24,920 bases of DNA from Pseudomonadota bacterium (lineage in GTDB: Bacteria; Pseudomonadota; Alphaproteobacteria; Caulobacterales; Caulobacteraceae): assembly GCA_023445705.1 (NCBI GenBank), contig JAEXKM010000207.1, positions 1 to 24,920 of the forward strand, given 5' to 3'. Below, in pieces: positions 15,355 through 23,178 of this stretch (its first letter is position 1; each line of letters opens with the position of its first letter). Made by a program: the position numbers and the translations under genes. The notes beneath the pieces were generated by a model that saw only the letters and a list, made by a program, of their open reading frames with translations, was not told where the DNA came from and searched no databases.

Positions 15355-15355
<1 letters not shown>
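14510..15355 (+). CDS. Exported cyclophilin-type peptidyl-prolyl isomerase
   Basis: A 281-residue cyclophilin with a signal peptide (MFRTAFLAAAVMALAAPAVA, cleavage near AQA) and a Pro/Ala spacer, so probably periplasmic. The frame is open upstream to 14432, but the signal sequence fixes the start at ATG 14510. Conserved elements are FFRVIDQFMAQTGDP with catalytic Arg84, NSQFF (181-185) and W-G-R-V near 201-204. The usual FHRVI is FFRVI here. An insertion of about 50 residues (120-170) separates the two halves of the fold compared with compact bacterial cyclophilins. It overlaps the next gene by one base (TGATG), giving tight translational coupling. It likely assists folding of exported proteins. 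Confidence 0.9.
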
Positions 15356-15815
<460 letters not shown>

Positions 15816-15819
<4 letters not shown>

Positions 15820-16376
15820 CGCCGAAGCTCGAGGCGGCTTACGCCGAGCCGCATCGGCGCTATCACACGCGCGAACACATCGAGCAGTGCCTGGCGCTGC
15901 TCGATAAGGTTCCCGACCTGATGGACAGCGAGCGCCGCATCCTGGAGCTCGCGATCTGGTGGCACGACGCGGTCTACGATCCGAAAGCCTCGGACAACGA
16001 GGCCCGCAGCGCCGATATGGCCAAGGCCGATCTGCGTGAGTTCGACGACCTCTCCATCCACGCCCGCGACGAGGTCGCCCGCCTGATCCGCCTCACCGCG
16101 GGGCATGAGGTCGAGGAGGAAGATCGCCTAGGCGAGATCTTGGTCTCGATCGACCTGGCGATCCTCGGCGCGCCGCCGCCGCGGTATGACGCTTACGCCC
16201 GCGCAGTGCGCGAGGAGTACGCCCACGTCCCCGACGCCGCGTGGCGCAAGGGCCGCGCGGCGGTGCTGCAACGCTTTCTCGACGCGCAGGTTATCTTCCC
16301 CGATCCGGGCTTCGCCGAATGGCTGGACGCCCAGGCGCGCGACAACCTCAACCGAGAGCTCGCGTCGCTAAGCTGA
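15816..16376 (+). CDS. HD-superfamily metal-dependent hydrolase (COG4339-like)
   Basis: The 186-residue protein starts at GTG 15816, overlapping the ppiB stop by four bases. Metal-binding residues of an HD phosphohydrolase are visible: YHTREH (His17, His21), WWHDAVYD (His50-Asp51), His97 in TAGHEVE, and Asp113 in SIDLAILG. This matches the 'predicted metal-dependent HD superfamily phosphohydrolase' group, whose substrates are not established. It is probably cytoplasmic. The same frame is open upstream to 15612, but that part is antiphase to ppiB and is not used. Co-transcribed with the cyclophilins. Confidence 0.85.
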
Positions 16377-16387
16377 GGAGGGTTTCG

Positions 16388-16882
16388 GTGGCGCCGCGGC
16401 TGAAGGTCTTCGTCACCTCCGATGGGCTCACCGATTACGTCGTGGCGGTCAGCTCCCGCGCTAAGGCGCTGGAGGCCTGGGGCGCGCACCAGGACCTTTT
16501 TCAGACCGGCGGGGCTCATCAGACCGACGACCCCGAACTCGTCGAGGCGGCCTGCGCTTCGCCAGGCGAGGTTCTTCGCCGACCGACCGGCGCTACCCCG
16601 CCGAAACTCCCCGGAAAGCGTCCGGCCAAGGTGGCCGCCAAGGCCCCTCCGCCCAGGCCGGTGAAGCCGAAGGGGCCGTCTCCTGCCGCGGTGAAGAAGG
16701 TCAAGGACATCGAGGCCCAACTCGTGGACATGGCCGCCGCGCATGGCGCGGCGCTCGACGACATCGCCGACCAGCGCGCCGCCCTGGATGCTCGTCGCGC
16801 GGAGCTTGAAGACGACTATCTTTCGCGCCGCCAGAAGCTCCGCGAGGCGCTTCGCAAGGCCAAGGAGAGCCTAGGGCGCTAG
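16388..16882 (+). CDS. Hypothetical protein with basic linker and C-terminal coiled coil
   Basis: The start is GTG 16388, backed by GAGGAGG just upstream, giving 164 residues. The N-terminal part (1-60) is a small conserved-looking alpha/beta segment (LKVFVTSDGLTDYVVAVSSR). The middle (about 65-105) is rich in Lys, Pro and Ala. The C-terminal third is a predicted coiled coil of Ala/Glu/Lys/Arg heptads ending in ALRKAKESLGR. Such proteins are sometimes labelled TolA-like because of the Ala/Lys composition, but I see no transmembrane segment. It follows the HD gene by 11 bases and its 3' end overlaps the convergent EEP gene by 12 bases. Function unknown. Confidence 0.75.
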   Translation: MAPRLKVFVTSDGLTDYVVAVSSRAKALEAWGAHQDLFQTGGAHQTDDPELVEAACASPGEVLRRPTGATPPKLPGKRPAKVAAKAPPPRPVKPKGPSPAAVKKVKDIEAQLVDMAAAHGAALDDIADQRAALDARRAELEDDYLSRRQKLREALRKAKESLGR

Positions 16883-17830
16883 GATCGCCACGACCGGGTA
16901 GTGGTCCGACCCCAACGACGGGCCGCGCGTCACGCTGACGGTCCGCCATCCCGGCCCGGCATAGACCTGGTCGATGGGCAGGAACGGGAACGGTGATTGC
17001 AGGCGTCCGCCGGTGAAGCCTCCCGCGGGCCACGAGAACAGCGCACGGGTCCGGCGCTCCAGGGCGAACATGATGTCCTCCCGCCGCCTGGCGAACGACC
17101 AGGGCGTCGAGTTGAGGTCTCCCGAGAAGATCAGCCGGTCCTTCGGAAAGGTCGCCAAGAAGCCCGAGATGAGCCGCCCCTGCGCCTGCTGACGCCCGGC
17201 GGGCAGGGGCCAGCCATAGTGCGTCGCCGCCACCGTGAACTCGCCTCGCGCGTCCTGGAACGTCGCCGCCGCGATCGGGGGGCGCAGGTACTTGTCGGCG
17301 TCCAGGGGTTCGACGACCCGGCGGACAGGCTCGGCCTTTGAAAGGATCATCACGCGGCAGTCGCCCATCGTCCTGTGGTAGCCAGGCAGTTCCTTGGCGA
17401 TCCTCCCGCTGAACCGGCAGATCTCCTGAAGCACGAGGATGTCGGCGTCCTGTTCCTTCAGCCAGGCGATAGTCTTGTCAGGCGTCGGATTGCGGTCCCA
17501 GAAGTTCAGTTGGATGACCTTGATCCGCCCGGGACTGGCGGCGGGCGCCAGTTCGCTCTTTGGGCGCATATATTCCGGAAGGATCAGCGCCGCGGAGAGG
17601 ACGATCGCGCCGCCGGCCGTCGCCAGCAGGACGATCCTGGGCCATCCCGGACCGGCAAACCCGGCATAGGCCGCCGGGATGATCGCCACGGCCAGCACCA
17701 GCGGCGCAAAGTGCGTCAGCACGTCCAGCCGCATGCTCCACCTGCCGCCGTGCGCCGCCGCCGCCCAGGCCAGGCAGCAGAGCGCCAACGGCATCATCAG
17801 GCCGGTGAAGGCCGTGCGGACATATTCCAT
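16871..17830 (-). CDS. Membrane-anchored EEP-fold phosphodiesterase, downstream copy
   Basis: The 319-residue protein begins with three predicted membrane helices (about 8-27, 40-60, 67-85), followed by an endonuclease/exonuclease/phosphatase domain from about 103, probably periplasmic. Catalytic residues all look present: Asn109 (IQLNF), Glu136 (LQE), His204 (THYGWP), Asp238 and Asn240 (GDLNSTPWS), Asp287 (LPIDQVYAGPG), Asp309-His310 (SDHYPV). Family members cleave phosphodiesters in nucleic acids, phosphoinositides or lipids; the substrate here is unknown. It lies seven bases after its paralogue and overlaps the convergent plus-strand gene by 12 bases. The layout resembles YafD-like membrane EEP proteins. 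Confidence 0.87.
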   Translation of the reverse strand: MEYVRTAFTGLMMPLALCCLAWAAAAHGGRWSMRLDVLTHFAPLVLAVAIIPAAYAGFAGPGWPRIVLLATAGGAIVLSAALILPEYMRPKSELAPAASPGRIKVIQLNFWDRNPTPDKTIAWLKEQDADILVLQEICRFSGRIAKELPGYHRTMGDCRVMILSKAEPVRRVVEPLDADKYLRPPIAAATFQDARGEFTVAATHYGWPLPAGRQQAQGRLISGFLATFPKDRLIFSGDLNSTPWSFARRREDIMFALERRTRALFSWPAGGFTGGRLQSPFPFLPIDQVYAGPGWRTVSVTRGPSLGSDHYPVVAILAP

Positions 17831-17837
17831 CGGGTGG

Positions 17838-18773
17838 TCACCTCGGGGCCAGGATCGCGATCACGGGATAATGGTCCGATCCCAGCTGCGGACCTCGCCG
17901 GATCGAGACGGTGCGCCATCCCGGTCCCGCATAGACGTGATCGATAGGCAGGAATGCCAGGCCCATCGGTCCATTCGCCGGCCAGGTGGGCAAGGCGCGA
18001 GTCCGTCGCTCTATGCCGATGGCCGCATCGTCGCGGCGCCGGCCGAACGACCAGGGGGTGGAGTTGAAGTCGCCAGTGACGATCATCCGGTCCTTGGCCA
18101 TGGGTTGCAGGATCTGGTGCAGGCGGATGCTGTTCTCGCGATGCGTCCTGACTGAGGTCGGCCAAGTGTAGTGGACCCCGATGACAGGAAAGCGGCCTTT
18201 CCCATCCGCAAGGTGCGCTACGGCGACCGCCGGACCCAAGCCGTACCGGCCGCGGCGCGGGCTCTCGATCTCCTCTGGCGGTTTGCGGGTGAAGATGGCC
18301 ACGCCACAGGTGCGCCCGCACGACATGCTGCGGTTCAGCCGCTGGGCCACGGCGGTCTGAAACACCTCACGCGAATCTTCGACCACCAGGATGTCGGGGT
18401 CCTCCTGCGCCAGCCAGGCGATGCGGGTCTCAAGTCCTTGCGCGTCCAGGGCGGCGTTGAACTGAATGAGCTTGATCTGGCCGGGAGCGTCGGCCGGCGC
18501 ATATGGGCTCTGCGGCCGCAGGAATTCGGGGGCCATGAGGACCGCGCTCAACAGGATCGCGACGGCGGCCAAAGCCAGGGGCAGGCGGCGGCGCGCGACC
18601 GCGAGGCTCGCCACGGCGGTCACCAGTCCCCCTGCGACATAGAGCGGCGCAAAGTGGGTCAGCACGTCCAGGTGCCCGCTGAAGCGGCCGCCCTGAGCCA
18701 GCGCCCCGGCGATTGCGCAGACCCAGGCCAGGGGCAGGATAACGGCCGAATAGACGAATCTCAGCAGTCTCAT
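17838..18773 (-). CDS. Membrane-anchored EEP-fold phosphodiesterase, upstream copy
   Basis: A 311-residue paralogue of the next gene downstream, alignable along its whole length (LDVLTHFAPL, P-E-x-x-RP, GDFNSTPWSF, LPIDHVYAGPGWRTVS, LGSDHYPV). It has three N-terminal membrane helices and an EEP domain. Asn106, His201, Asp235, Asn237, Asp278, Asp300 and His301 are kept, but the metal-binding Glu of the LQE motif is replaced: DILVVEDS has Asp133 there and Glu132 one place before. It may bind metal differently or have altered activity. ATG 18773 gives the best signal-like start; ATG 18788 is an alternative. The gene is divergent from queA by 63 bases, and the two paralogues are probably one operon. 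Confidence 0.87.
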   Translation of the reverse strand: MRLLRFVYSAVILPLAWVCAIAGALAQGGRFSGHLDVLTHFAPLYVAGGLVTAVASLAVARRRLPLALAAVAILLSAVLMAPEFLRPQSPYAPADAPGQIKLIQFNAALDAQGLETRIAWLAQEDPDILVVEDSREVFQTAVAQRLNRSMSCGRTCGVAIFTRKPPEEIESPRRGRYGLGPAVAVAHLADGKGRFPVIGVHYTWPTSVRTHRENSIRLHQILQPMAKDRMIVTGDFNSTPWSFGRRRDDAAIGIERRTRALPTWPANGPMGLAFLPIDHVYAGPGWRTVSIRRGPQLGSDHYPVIAILAPR

Positions 18774-18798
18774 GCACCCGACCTGCATATCGCCACGC

Positions 18799-18829
18799 TT
18801 GACGGGTGGGCCTCCCCGTGCGCTTCAAG
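18799..18829 (+). promoter_or_regulatory. Candidate queA promoter
   Basis: TTGACGG (18799-18805) is an exact match to the Caulobacter -35 consensus TTGACGS. A -10 candidate GCTTCAAG (18822-18829) matches six of eight positions, with a 16-base spacer that is longer than the usual 10-14. The queA ATG is eight bases after it, so the leader would be absent or very short. Confidence 0.4.
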
Positions 18830-18836
18830 CGCGCCC

Positions 18837-19913
18837 ATGCAGCTTGCCGACTTCGACTTCGAACTTCCAGAGGACCGTATCGCCTTGCGGCCGGTCAGCC
18901 CGCGCGACGCCGCGCGCCTGCTCCTGGTCCAGCCGGGCCAGCCGCTCGCCGACCTTACGGTCGCTGACCTTCCGGGGCTGCTGCGCGCCGGCGACATGCT
19001 GGTGCTCAACGACACCCGGGTGATCCCCGCGCGCCTGAAGGGCCGCCGCGTGCGTGAAGGCTCCGACGTGGCCGTCGAGGCGACGCTGCACAAGCGCCTG
19101 TCGCCCTCGCGGTGGACCGCCTTCATGCGCCCCGGCAAGAAGCTGGCGCCCGGCGACCGCATCCGGTTCGGCGCCATGGAGGATCGCGCCTGCCTGCTGA
19201 CCAATCTCGACGCCACCGTGGTCGAGAAGGGGGAGGGCGGCGAGGTGACCCTGGCCTTCGATCTGGCCGGACCTGACCTCGATCTTGCGATCACCGAGCG
19301 GGGTGCGATGCCGCTGCCGCCCTATATCGCCGCCAAGCGCGCTGAGGACGCCCAGGATCGCGCGGACTACCAGACCGTCTATGCCGACGAGGAGGGCTCC
19401 GTCGCTGCGCCGACCGCCGGTCTGCACTTCACGCCCGAACTCCTGGCCCGCCTGGAGGCCATGGGGGTCGCGACCACCTTCGTGACCCTGCACGTCGGCG
19501 CCGGCACGTTTCTGCCAGTGAAGGTCGAAAACCTGACGGAACACCGCATGCACGCCGAGTATGGCGAGGTTGATGCTACGGCCGCCGATAGGATCAACGC
19601 GACCAAGGCCGCGGGCGGCCGTATCATCTGCGTCGGCACCACCTCGCTCCGTCTGGTCGAGAGTGCGGCCGGCGAGGACGGCGTGGTCCGGCCGTTCGCC
19701 GCCGAGACCTCGATCTTCATCACGCCTGGCTATCGCTTCCGCGTCGCCGACGGCCTGATGACGAATTTCCACCTGCCGAAGTCGACGCTCTTCATGCTGG
19801 TCAGCGCCTTCGCAGGGCTGGAGACCATGCGCGCGGCCTATGCGCACGCGGTCGCGACGGGCTACCGCTTCTATTCCTACGGTGACGCCAGCCTGCTCTG
19901 GAGGGCCGACTAG
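18837..19913 (+). CDS. queA: S-adenosylmethionine:tRNA ribosyltransferase-isomerase
   Basis: QueA transfers and isomerises the ribosyl group of S-adenosylmethionine onto 7-aminomethyl-7-deazaguanine in tRNA to form epoxyqueuosine. The 358-residue length fits. Family motifs are present: the start LADFDFELPEDRIALRP, VLNDTRVIPARLKG, APTAGLHFTPELL, HVGAGTFLPVK, TTSLRLVES and TNFHLPKSTLFMLVSAF. The frame is open far upstream (to 18171), but that stretch is antisense to the EEP gene, and the conserved N-terminus begins at ATG 18837. The stop overlaps the tgt start by one base, linking two consecutive steps of queuosine synthesis. Confidence 0.97.
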   Translation: MQLADFDFELPEDRIALRPVSPRDAARLLLVQPGQPLADLTVADLPGLLRAGDMLVLNDTRVIPARLKGRRVREGSDVAVEATLHKRLSPSRWTAFMRPGKKLAPGDRIRFGAMEDRACLLTNLDATVVEKGEGGEVTLAFDLAGPDLDLAITERGAMPLPPYIAAKRAEDAQDRADYQTVYADEEGSVAAPTAGLHFTPELLARLEAMGVATTFVTLHVGAGTFLPVKVENLTEHRMHAEYGEVDATAADRINATKAAGGRIICVGTTSLRLVESAAGEDGVVRPFAAETSIFITPGYRFRVADGLMTNFHLPKSTLFMLVSAFAGLETMRAAYAHAVATGYRFYSYGDASLLWRAD

Positions 19914-21028
19914 TGGCCGCATTCCCCTTTGAGATCAACGCCGTGGACGGCGCGGCCAGGACCGGCGTGCTCCGCACTCCGCGCGGTGAAATCCGCACGC
20001 CGGCCTTCATGCCGGTCGGGACGGCCGCGACGGTCAAGGCGCTGACAGTCGATCAGGTGCGCGCCACCGGGGCGGACATCATTCTCGGAAACACCTACCA
20101 CCTGATGCTGCGGCCCAGCGCCGAGCGGATCGCGCGCCTGGGCGGCCTGCACCGGTTCATGCGCTGGGACCGGCCGATCCTGACCGATTCTGGCGGCTTC
20201 CAGGTGATGTCGCTGTCGAAGATCGCCAAGGTCACCGAGGAAGCCGTAGCCTTCCAAAGCCATATCGACGGCTCCAAGCACGTCCTGACGCCCGAGCGCT
20301 CGATCGAGATCCAGGCCGACCTGTTGGGCTCGGACATCGTCATGCAACTCGACGAATGCGTCGCCTGGCCTGCGGAAGAGCGCCGCGCCGCTGAGGCGAT
20401 GCGCCTGTCGGCCCGATGGGGGCAGCGTTCGAAGGCCGCGTTCGGTGACCGCGCCGGCCAGGCCCTCTTCGGAATCCAGCAAGGCTCGACCTTCGAGCAC
20501 TTGCGCCGGGAATCGGCCGAGCGGCTGGTGGAGATCGGCTTCGACGGATACGCGCTGGGCGGCCTGGCCGTCGGGGAGGGGCACGAGGCGATGTGCGAGG
20601 TGCTCGACTACGCGCCGGCCATGCTGCCCGCCGACCGGCCGCGCTATCTGATGGGCGTCGGTAAGCCGATCGATCTCGTCGAGGCGGTGGCCCGCGGCGT
20701 GGACATGTTCGACTGCGTCCTGCCGACGCGTTCGGGCCGCCATGGTCAGGCCTGGACCTGGGAAGGGGCGGTGAACCTGAAGAACGCCCGCTTCGCCGAG
20801 GACGACACCCCGCTCGACGAGACCAGCGACTGCCCGGCGTCCTCCCAGTACTCCAAGGCCTATCTGCACCACTTGGTGAAGGCCGAGGAGATCCTGGGGC
20901 AGGTGCTGCTGTCCTGGCACAACATCGCCCACTTCCAGGCGCTGACGGCGGCGATGCGCGCGGCGATCGCCGAAGGCCGGTTCGAGCAGTTCCGGCGTGA
21001 GTTCAAGGGCCGTCAGCGCACCGGATAG
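19913..21028 (+). CDS. tgt: tRNA-guanine transglycosylase
   Basis: Tgt swaps guanine 34 of GUN-anticodon tRNAs for the queuosine precursor preQ1. The 371-residue product starts at GTG 19913, overlapping queA (TAGTG). Catalytic Asp92 (TDSGGFQVMSL) and nucleophile Asp267 (MFDCVLPTR) are present, as is the GGLAVGEG loop. The region of the zinc motif, normally CxCxxC, reads SDCPAS (Ser305, Cys307, Ser310); His336 (SWHN) is kept. Two of the three zinc cysteines are thus serine. The rest of the sequence is well conserved, so the gene does not look decayed. The QGG motif reads QQGS. Its end overlaps the convergent lipoprotein gene by 16 bases. Confidence 0.95.
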   Translation: MAAFPFEINAVDGAARTGVLRTPRGEIRTPAFMPVGTAATVKALTVDQVRATGADIILGNTYHLMLRPSAERIARLGGLHRFMRWDRPILTDSGGFQVMSLSKIAKVTEEAVAFQSHIDGSKHVLTPERSIEIQADLLGSDIVMQLDECVAWPAEERRAAEAMRLSARWGQRSKAAFGDRAGQALFGIQQGSTFEHLRRESAERLVEIGFDGYALGGLAVGEGHEAMCEVLDYAPAMLPADRPRYLMGVGKPIDLVEAVARGVDMFDCVLPTRSGRHGQAWTWEGAVNLKNARFAEDDTPLDETSDCPASSQYSKAYLHHLVKAEEILGQVLLSWHNIAHFQALTAAMRAAIAEGRFEQFRREFKGRQRTG

Positions 21029-21597
21029 CGGGGCTTCACTCCTTGGGTGGGGATGGGCGAGCCGGTGAGCACATGCGAGGGCGTGGCCGGCGGCTTGCAC
21101 CCCTTCGATTCGCCCAGGCCTTTCAGATAGGCCCGCCGGACCGCGCCGCTCAAAATCGCGGCCTGGACCAGGCTGTCATGTCGCTCGGCTCCGGAGAGCT
21201 GGCGAACCCAGCCCCGGAACGGAATCATCCCCGAACTCAAGGTCGCCACGGCGCCGAGCGCGGTTCTCTGGCCGCGCTCCATGATGTCGTCCTCGTCGAC
21301 CGCGATCTCGTCGAGGTCAGCGCCCAACGCCCCGTTCAGGGGCAGCACCGCAGCGCTGATGCCCGCGCACGTGTTGGGATTCGGGCGCTGATACGGATCG
21401 GCCATCGCCTCCAGCAGGATTGGCGGGATCTTGGTCCGCAGGACGTTCACGTCGCGCAACGGCGCGGACACCGCGCCCTGGATGTTCTCGCGCTTGGCTT
21501 CCGAGGTCGTCTGGACCTTGGCCGAGCCGTCGGCGGGGGTGGTCAGACAGCCCGCGAGGGGGAGGAAAAACGGCAGGACGAAGAGGAACTTACGCAT
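21013..21597 (-). CDS. Predicted lipoprotein of unknown function
   Basis: From ATG 21597 the product is 194 residues with a lipoprotein signal: MRKFLFVLPFFLPLAGC, lipobox LAGC and Cys17 as the lipid site. An alternative GTG one codon earlier changes little. The mature part is mostly helical, with an NTCAGISAAVLPLNGALGADLDE stretch, a Gly/Ala/Val-rich segment (ALGAVATLSSGMIPFRGWVRQLSGAERH) and a Cys near the end (KGCKPP). Similar proteins with this 'FRGWVRQLSGA' segment occur as hypothetical proteins in relatives (from memory). No enzyme motif is visible. It is convergent with tgt and lies downstream of tRNA-Lys on the same strand. Confidence 0.75.
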   Translation of the reverse strand: MRKFLFVLPFFLPLAGCLTTPADGSAKVQTTSEAKRENIQGAVSAPLRDVNVLRTKIPPILLEAMADPYQRPNPNTCAGISAAVLPLNGALGADLDEIAVDEDDIMERGQRTALGAVATLSSGMIPFRGWVRQLSGAERHDSLVQAAILSGAVRRAYLKGLGESKGCKPPATPSHVLTGSPIPTQGVKPRYPVR

Positions 21598-21658
21598 CAC
21601 GACAACGTAGCCCCGGCAAGCGAGGCCGGTCGAGTTAAACCCATGTAGGAAAAGGAAA

Positions 21659-21733
21659 TGGTAGGCCGGGTGAGGTTCGAACTCACGACCATTCGATTAA
21701 AAGTCGAATGCTCTACCACTGAGCTACCGGCCC
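21659..21733 (-). tRNA. tRNA-Lys (anticodon TTT)
   Basis: Read on the minus strand it folds as a complete cloverleaf. The acceptor is GGGCCGG with CCGGCCT (one G-U pair), then TA, a D-arm GCTC...GAGC, and an anticodon stem TTCGA/TCGAA with loop CTTTTAA (anticodon TTT). The T-arm is GTGAG-TTCGAAC-CTCAC. The discriminator is A and the 3' CCA is encoded (21659-21661). No variable-arm expansion. Confidence 0.97.
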
Positions 21734-21898
21734 TCGACGTGGCGCGCGGTTGCGCCGAACGAAGAGGCGCGGACCATATGCGGGCGACCTTCCCTGAGCA
21801 AGAGCGCCGCCGCAGCTTTCAACAGGCTGGAACCGCAAAAGGCCGAGGTCGTTCTAGGCCGGCAATCAACGCGACCTGATCCCCCGTCGTCGTTGCGA

Positions 21899-21932
21899 GG
21901 CCTCGCCCGGCCTGCGGAAGCTGGGCGAGGCC
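21899..21932 (-). terminator. 10-bp hairpin after the 48-residue membrane protein gene
   Basis: GGCCTCGCCC (21899-21908) and GGGCGAGGCC (21923-21932) pair perfectly around a 14-base loop. It begins 16 bases after the stop of the minus-strand gene. There is no T-run on either side, so it may be a weak or factor-assisted terminator. The rest of 21734-21948 shows nothing else I can support. Confidence 0.45.
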
Positions 21933-21948
21933 AGATTGCATCGGACGG

Positions 21949-22095
21949 TCAGCCGGCCATGATTCCTATGAAGGTCGGGATGGCGAAGCCGAAATAGAGG
22001 CCGGCGAAGGCCAGCAGCGTGAACAACAGGAAATAGTAGCCGGCGCCGGGACGATCGGTGCGCCTGGTCTCATGCTCGGTAATCTGAGTGGCCAT
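21949..22095 (-). CDS. Small single-pass membrane protein, 48 residues
   Basis: Starting at ATG 22095 with GGGAAG upstream, the product is 48 residues: a charged N-terminus (MATQITEHETRRTDRPG) and one hydrophobic helix (about 20-47) rich in Phe, Leu and Gly. The frame is open upstream to 22224, but that part is Arg-rich, lacks a ribosome site and overlaps the cys leader, so I rejected it. The compact hydrophilic head plus single helix resembles small respiratory or transporter accessory subunits, but I cannot match a family. Confidence in a real gene comes from the composition change at the ATG and from the hairpin after the stop. Confidence 0.55.
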   Translation of the reverse strand: MATQITEHETRRTDRPGAGYYFLLFTLLAFAGLYFGFAIPTFIGIMAG

Positions 22096-22250
22096 GTTTC
22101 TTCCCATGTCTTGCTGGCGGCTCTGTGATCGGCCGCCTTGCGTTGAACAGCATGGTCCCAGCGGGCGTTCCTCGTCCAGCCTCAGCTTACGGGATCGCGG
22201 TCTCAGAAAAACTATATTGTCCATGGGGCGTGTGGGGATTAGCTGAGCTC

Positions 22251-22288
22251 AAACGCCGAGACGCAGCGATCCACGCGCCTCGGCGTTT
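22251..22288 (+). promoter_or_regulatory. Inverted repeat in the leader of the sulfate transport genes
   Basis: AAACGCCGAG (22251-22260) and CTCGGCGTTT (22279-22288) form a perfect 10-bp inverted repeat around 18 bases, ending 26 bases before cysT. An AT-rich TATATT (22213-22218) upstream could be the -10 of the operon promoter, although no good -35 is visible. The repeat may be an operator, an attenuator-like hairpin or a terminator; none can be chosen from sequence alone. Confidence 0.4.
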
Positions 22289-22314
22289 ATGCGTTTGCAA
22301 CCGGGGCCGTGGAC

Positions 22315-23178
22315 ATGGGCGCGACCTTACCGATCGACAAAGTCGTGGCGCGCCGGCCCTTGATTCGCCGTCGCTCGGCGATTCCCGGCTTCTCCCTGAC
22401 CATGGGCGTCACCCTGGCGATCCTGTCGCTGATCGTCCTGGTTCCGCTGAGCGCGGTCGCGGTGAAGGCCGCCGACCAGTCGTTCGCCGATTTTCTGAAG
22501 GCGGCGTTCAACGAGCGGGCCTTGACCGCCTATCGCCTGTCGTTCGGCGCAGCCTTCATTGCGGCGATCATCAATGCCGCCTTCGGCGCCCTGACGGCGT
22601 GGGCTTTGGTCCGTTATCAGTTTCCCTTCAAGAGCCTGGTGAACGGGGTGATCGACCTGCCGTTCGCCCTGCCCACTGCGGTGGCCGGTATCGCCCTGGC
22701 GACACTCTATGCGCCCAACGGCTGGATCGGAGCGCTCTTCGCGCCAGCCGGGATCAAGATCGCCTACACCCCGCTCGGGGTCGTCGTCGCCCTGACCTTC
22801 ATCGGCCTGCCCTTCGTGGTCCGCACCCTCGAGCCGGTGATGCGCGACCTGTCCGCGGATGTGGAGGAGGCCGCCGCCAGCCTGGGCGCCAGTCGGCTCG
22901 ACACCATCCTGCGCGTGGTCCTTCCAGCCCTGGGGCCGGCCTGGCTCACCGGGTTCGCCCTGGCCTTCGCAAGGGCGGTCGGCGAGTACGGCTCGGTGAT
23001 CTTCATCGCCGGCAACATGCCCTACAAGTCCGAGATCGCGCCGCTGCTGATCATCATCGAGCTTGAGCAGTATGACTACGCCGGCGCGGCGACGGTCGCG
23101 GTCGTGATGCTGGCGGTCTCCTTCCTGATGCTGTTCGTCATCAACGCCATCCAGGCGTGGTCGCGGAGGTTTTCGTGA
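22315..23178 (+). CDS. cysT: Sulfate/thiosulfate ABC transporter permease CysT
   Basis: One of two inner-membrane permease subunits for ATP-driven sulfate import. From ATG 22315 it is 287 residues (GTG 22309 is an alternative). About six transmembrane helices are visible, the first at residues 27-51. The cytoplasmic EAA loop that docks on the ATPase is EEAAASLGASRLDTILRVV. IDLPFALPTAVAGIALATLY and GEYGSVIFIAGNMPYKSEI are typical of CysT/CysU. The stop overlaps the cysW start (GTGA). A sulfate-binding protein gene (sbp) often precedes cysT; none is present here, only a leader of about 220 bases. Confidence 0.95.
   Translation: MGATLPIDKVVARRPLIRRRSAIPGFSLTMGVTLAILSLIVLVPLSAVAVKAADQSFADFLKAAFNERALTAYRLSFGAAFIAAIINAAFGALTAWALVRYQFPFKSLVNGVIDLPFALPTAVAGIALATLYAPNGWIGALFAPAGIKIAYTPLGVVVALTFIGLPFVVRTLEPVMRDLSADVEEAAASLGASRLDTILRVVLPALGPAWLTGFALAFARAVGEYGSVIFIAGNMPYKSEIAPLLIIIELEQYDYAGAATVAVVMLAVSFLMLFVINAIQAWSRRFS

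Noticed and set aside
18171..18836. N-terminal extension of queA by 222 codons
   Set aside because: It is antisense to the EEP paralogue; QueA homology starts at ATG 18837 and the resulting 358 residues match the family length.
21658..21879. 73-codon plus-strand frame starting MVGRVRFELTT
   Set aside because: Its first part is the reverse complement of tRNA-Lys. This RVRFELTT...CSTTELP peptide is a well-known false product of tRNA antisense strands.
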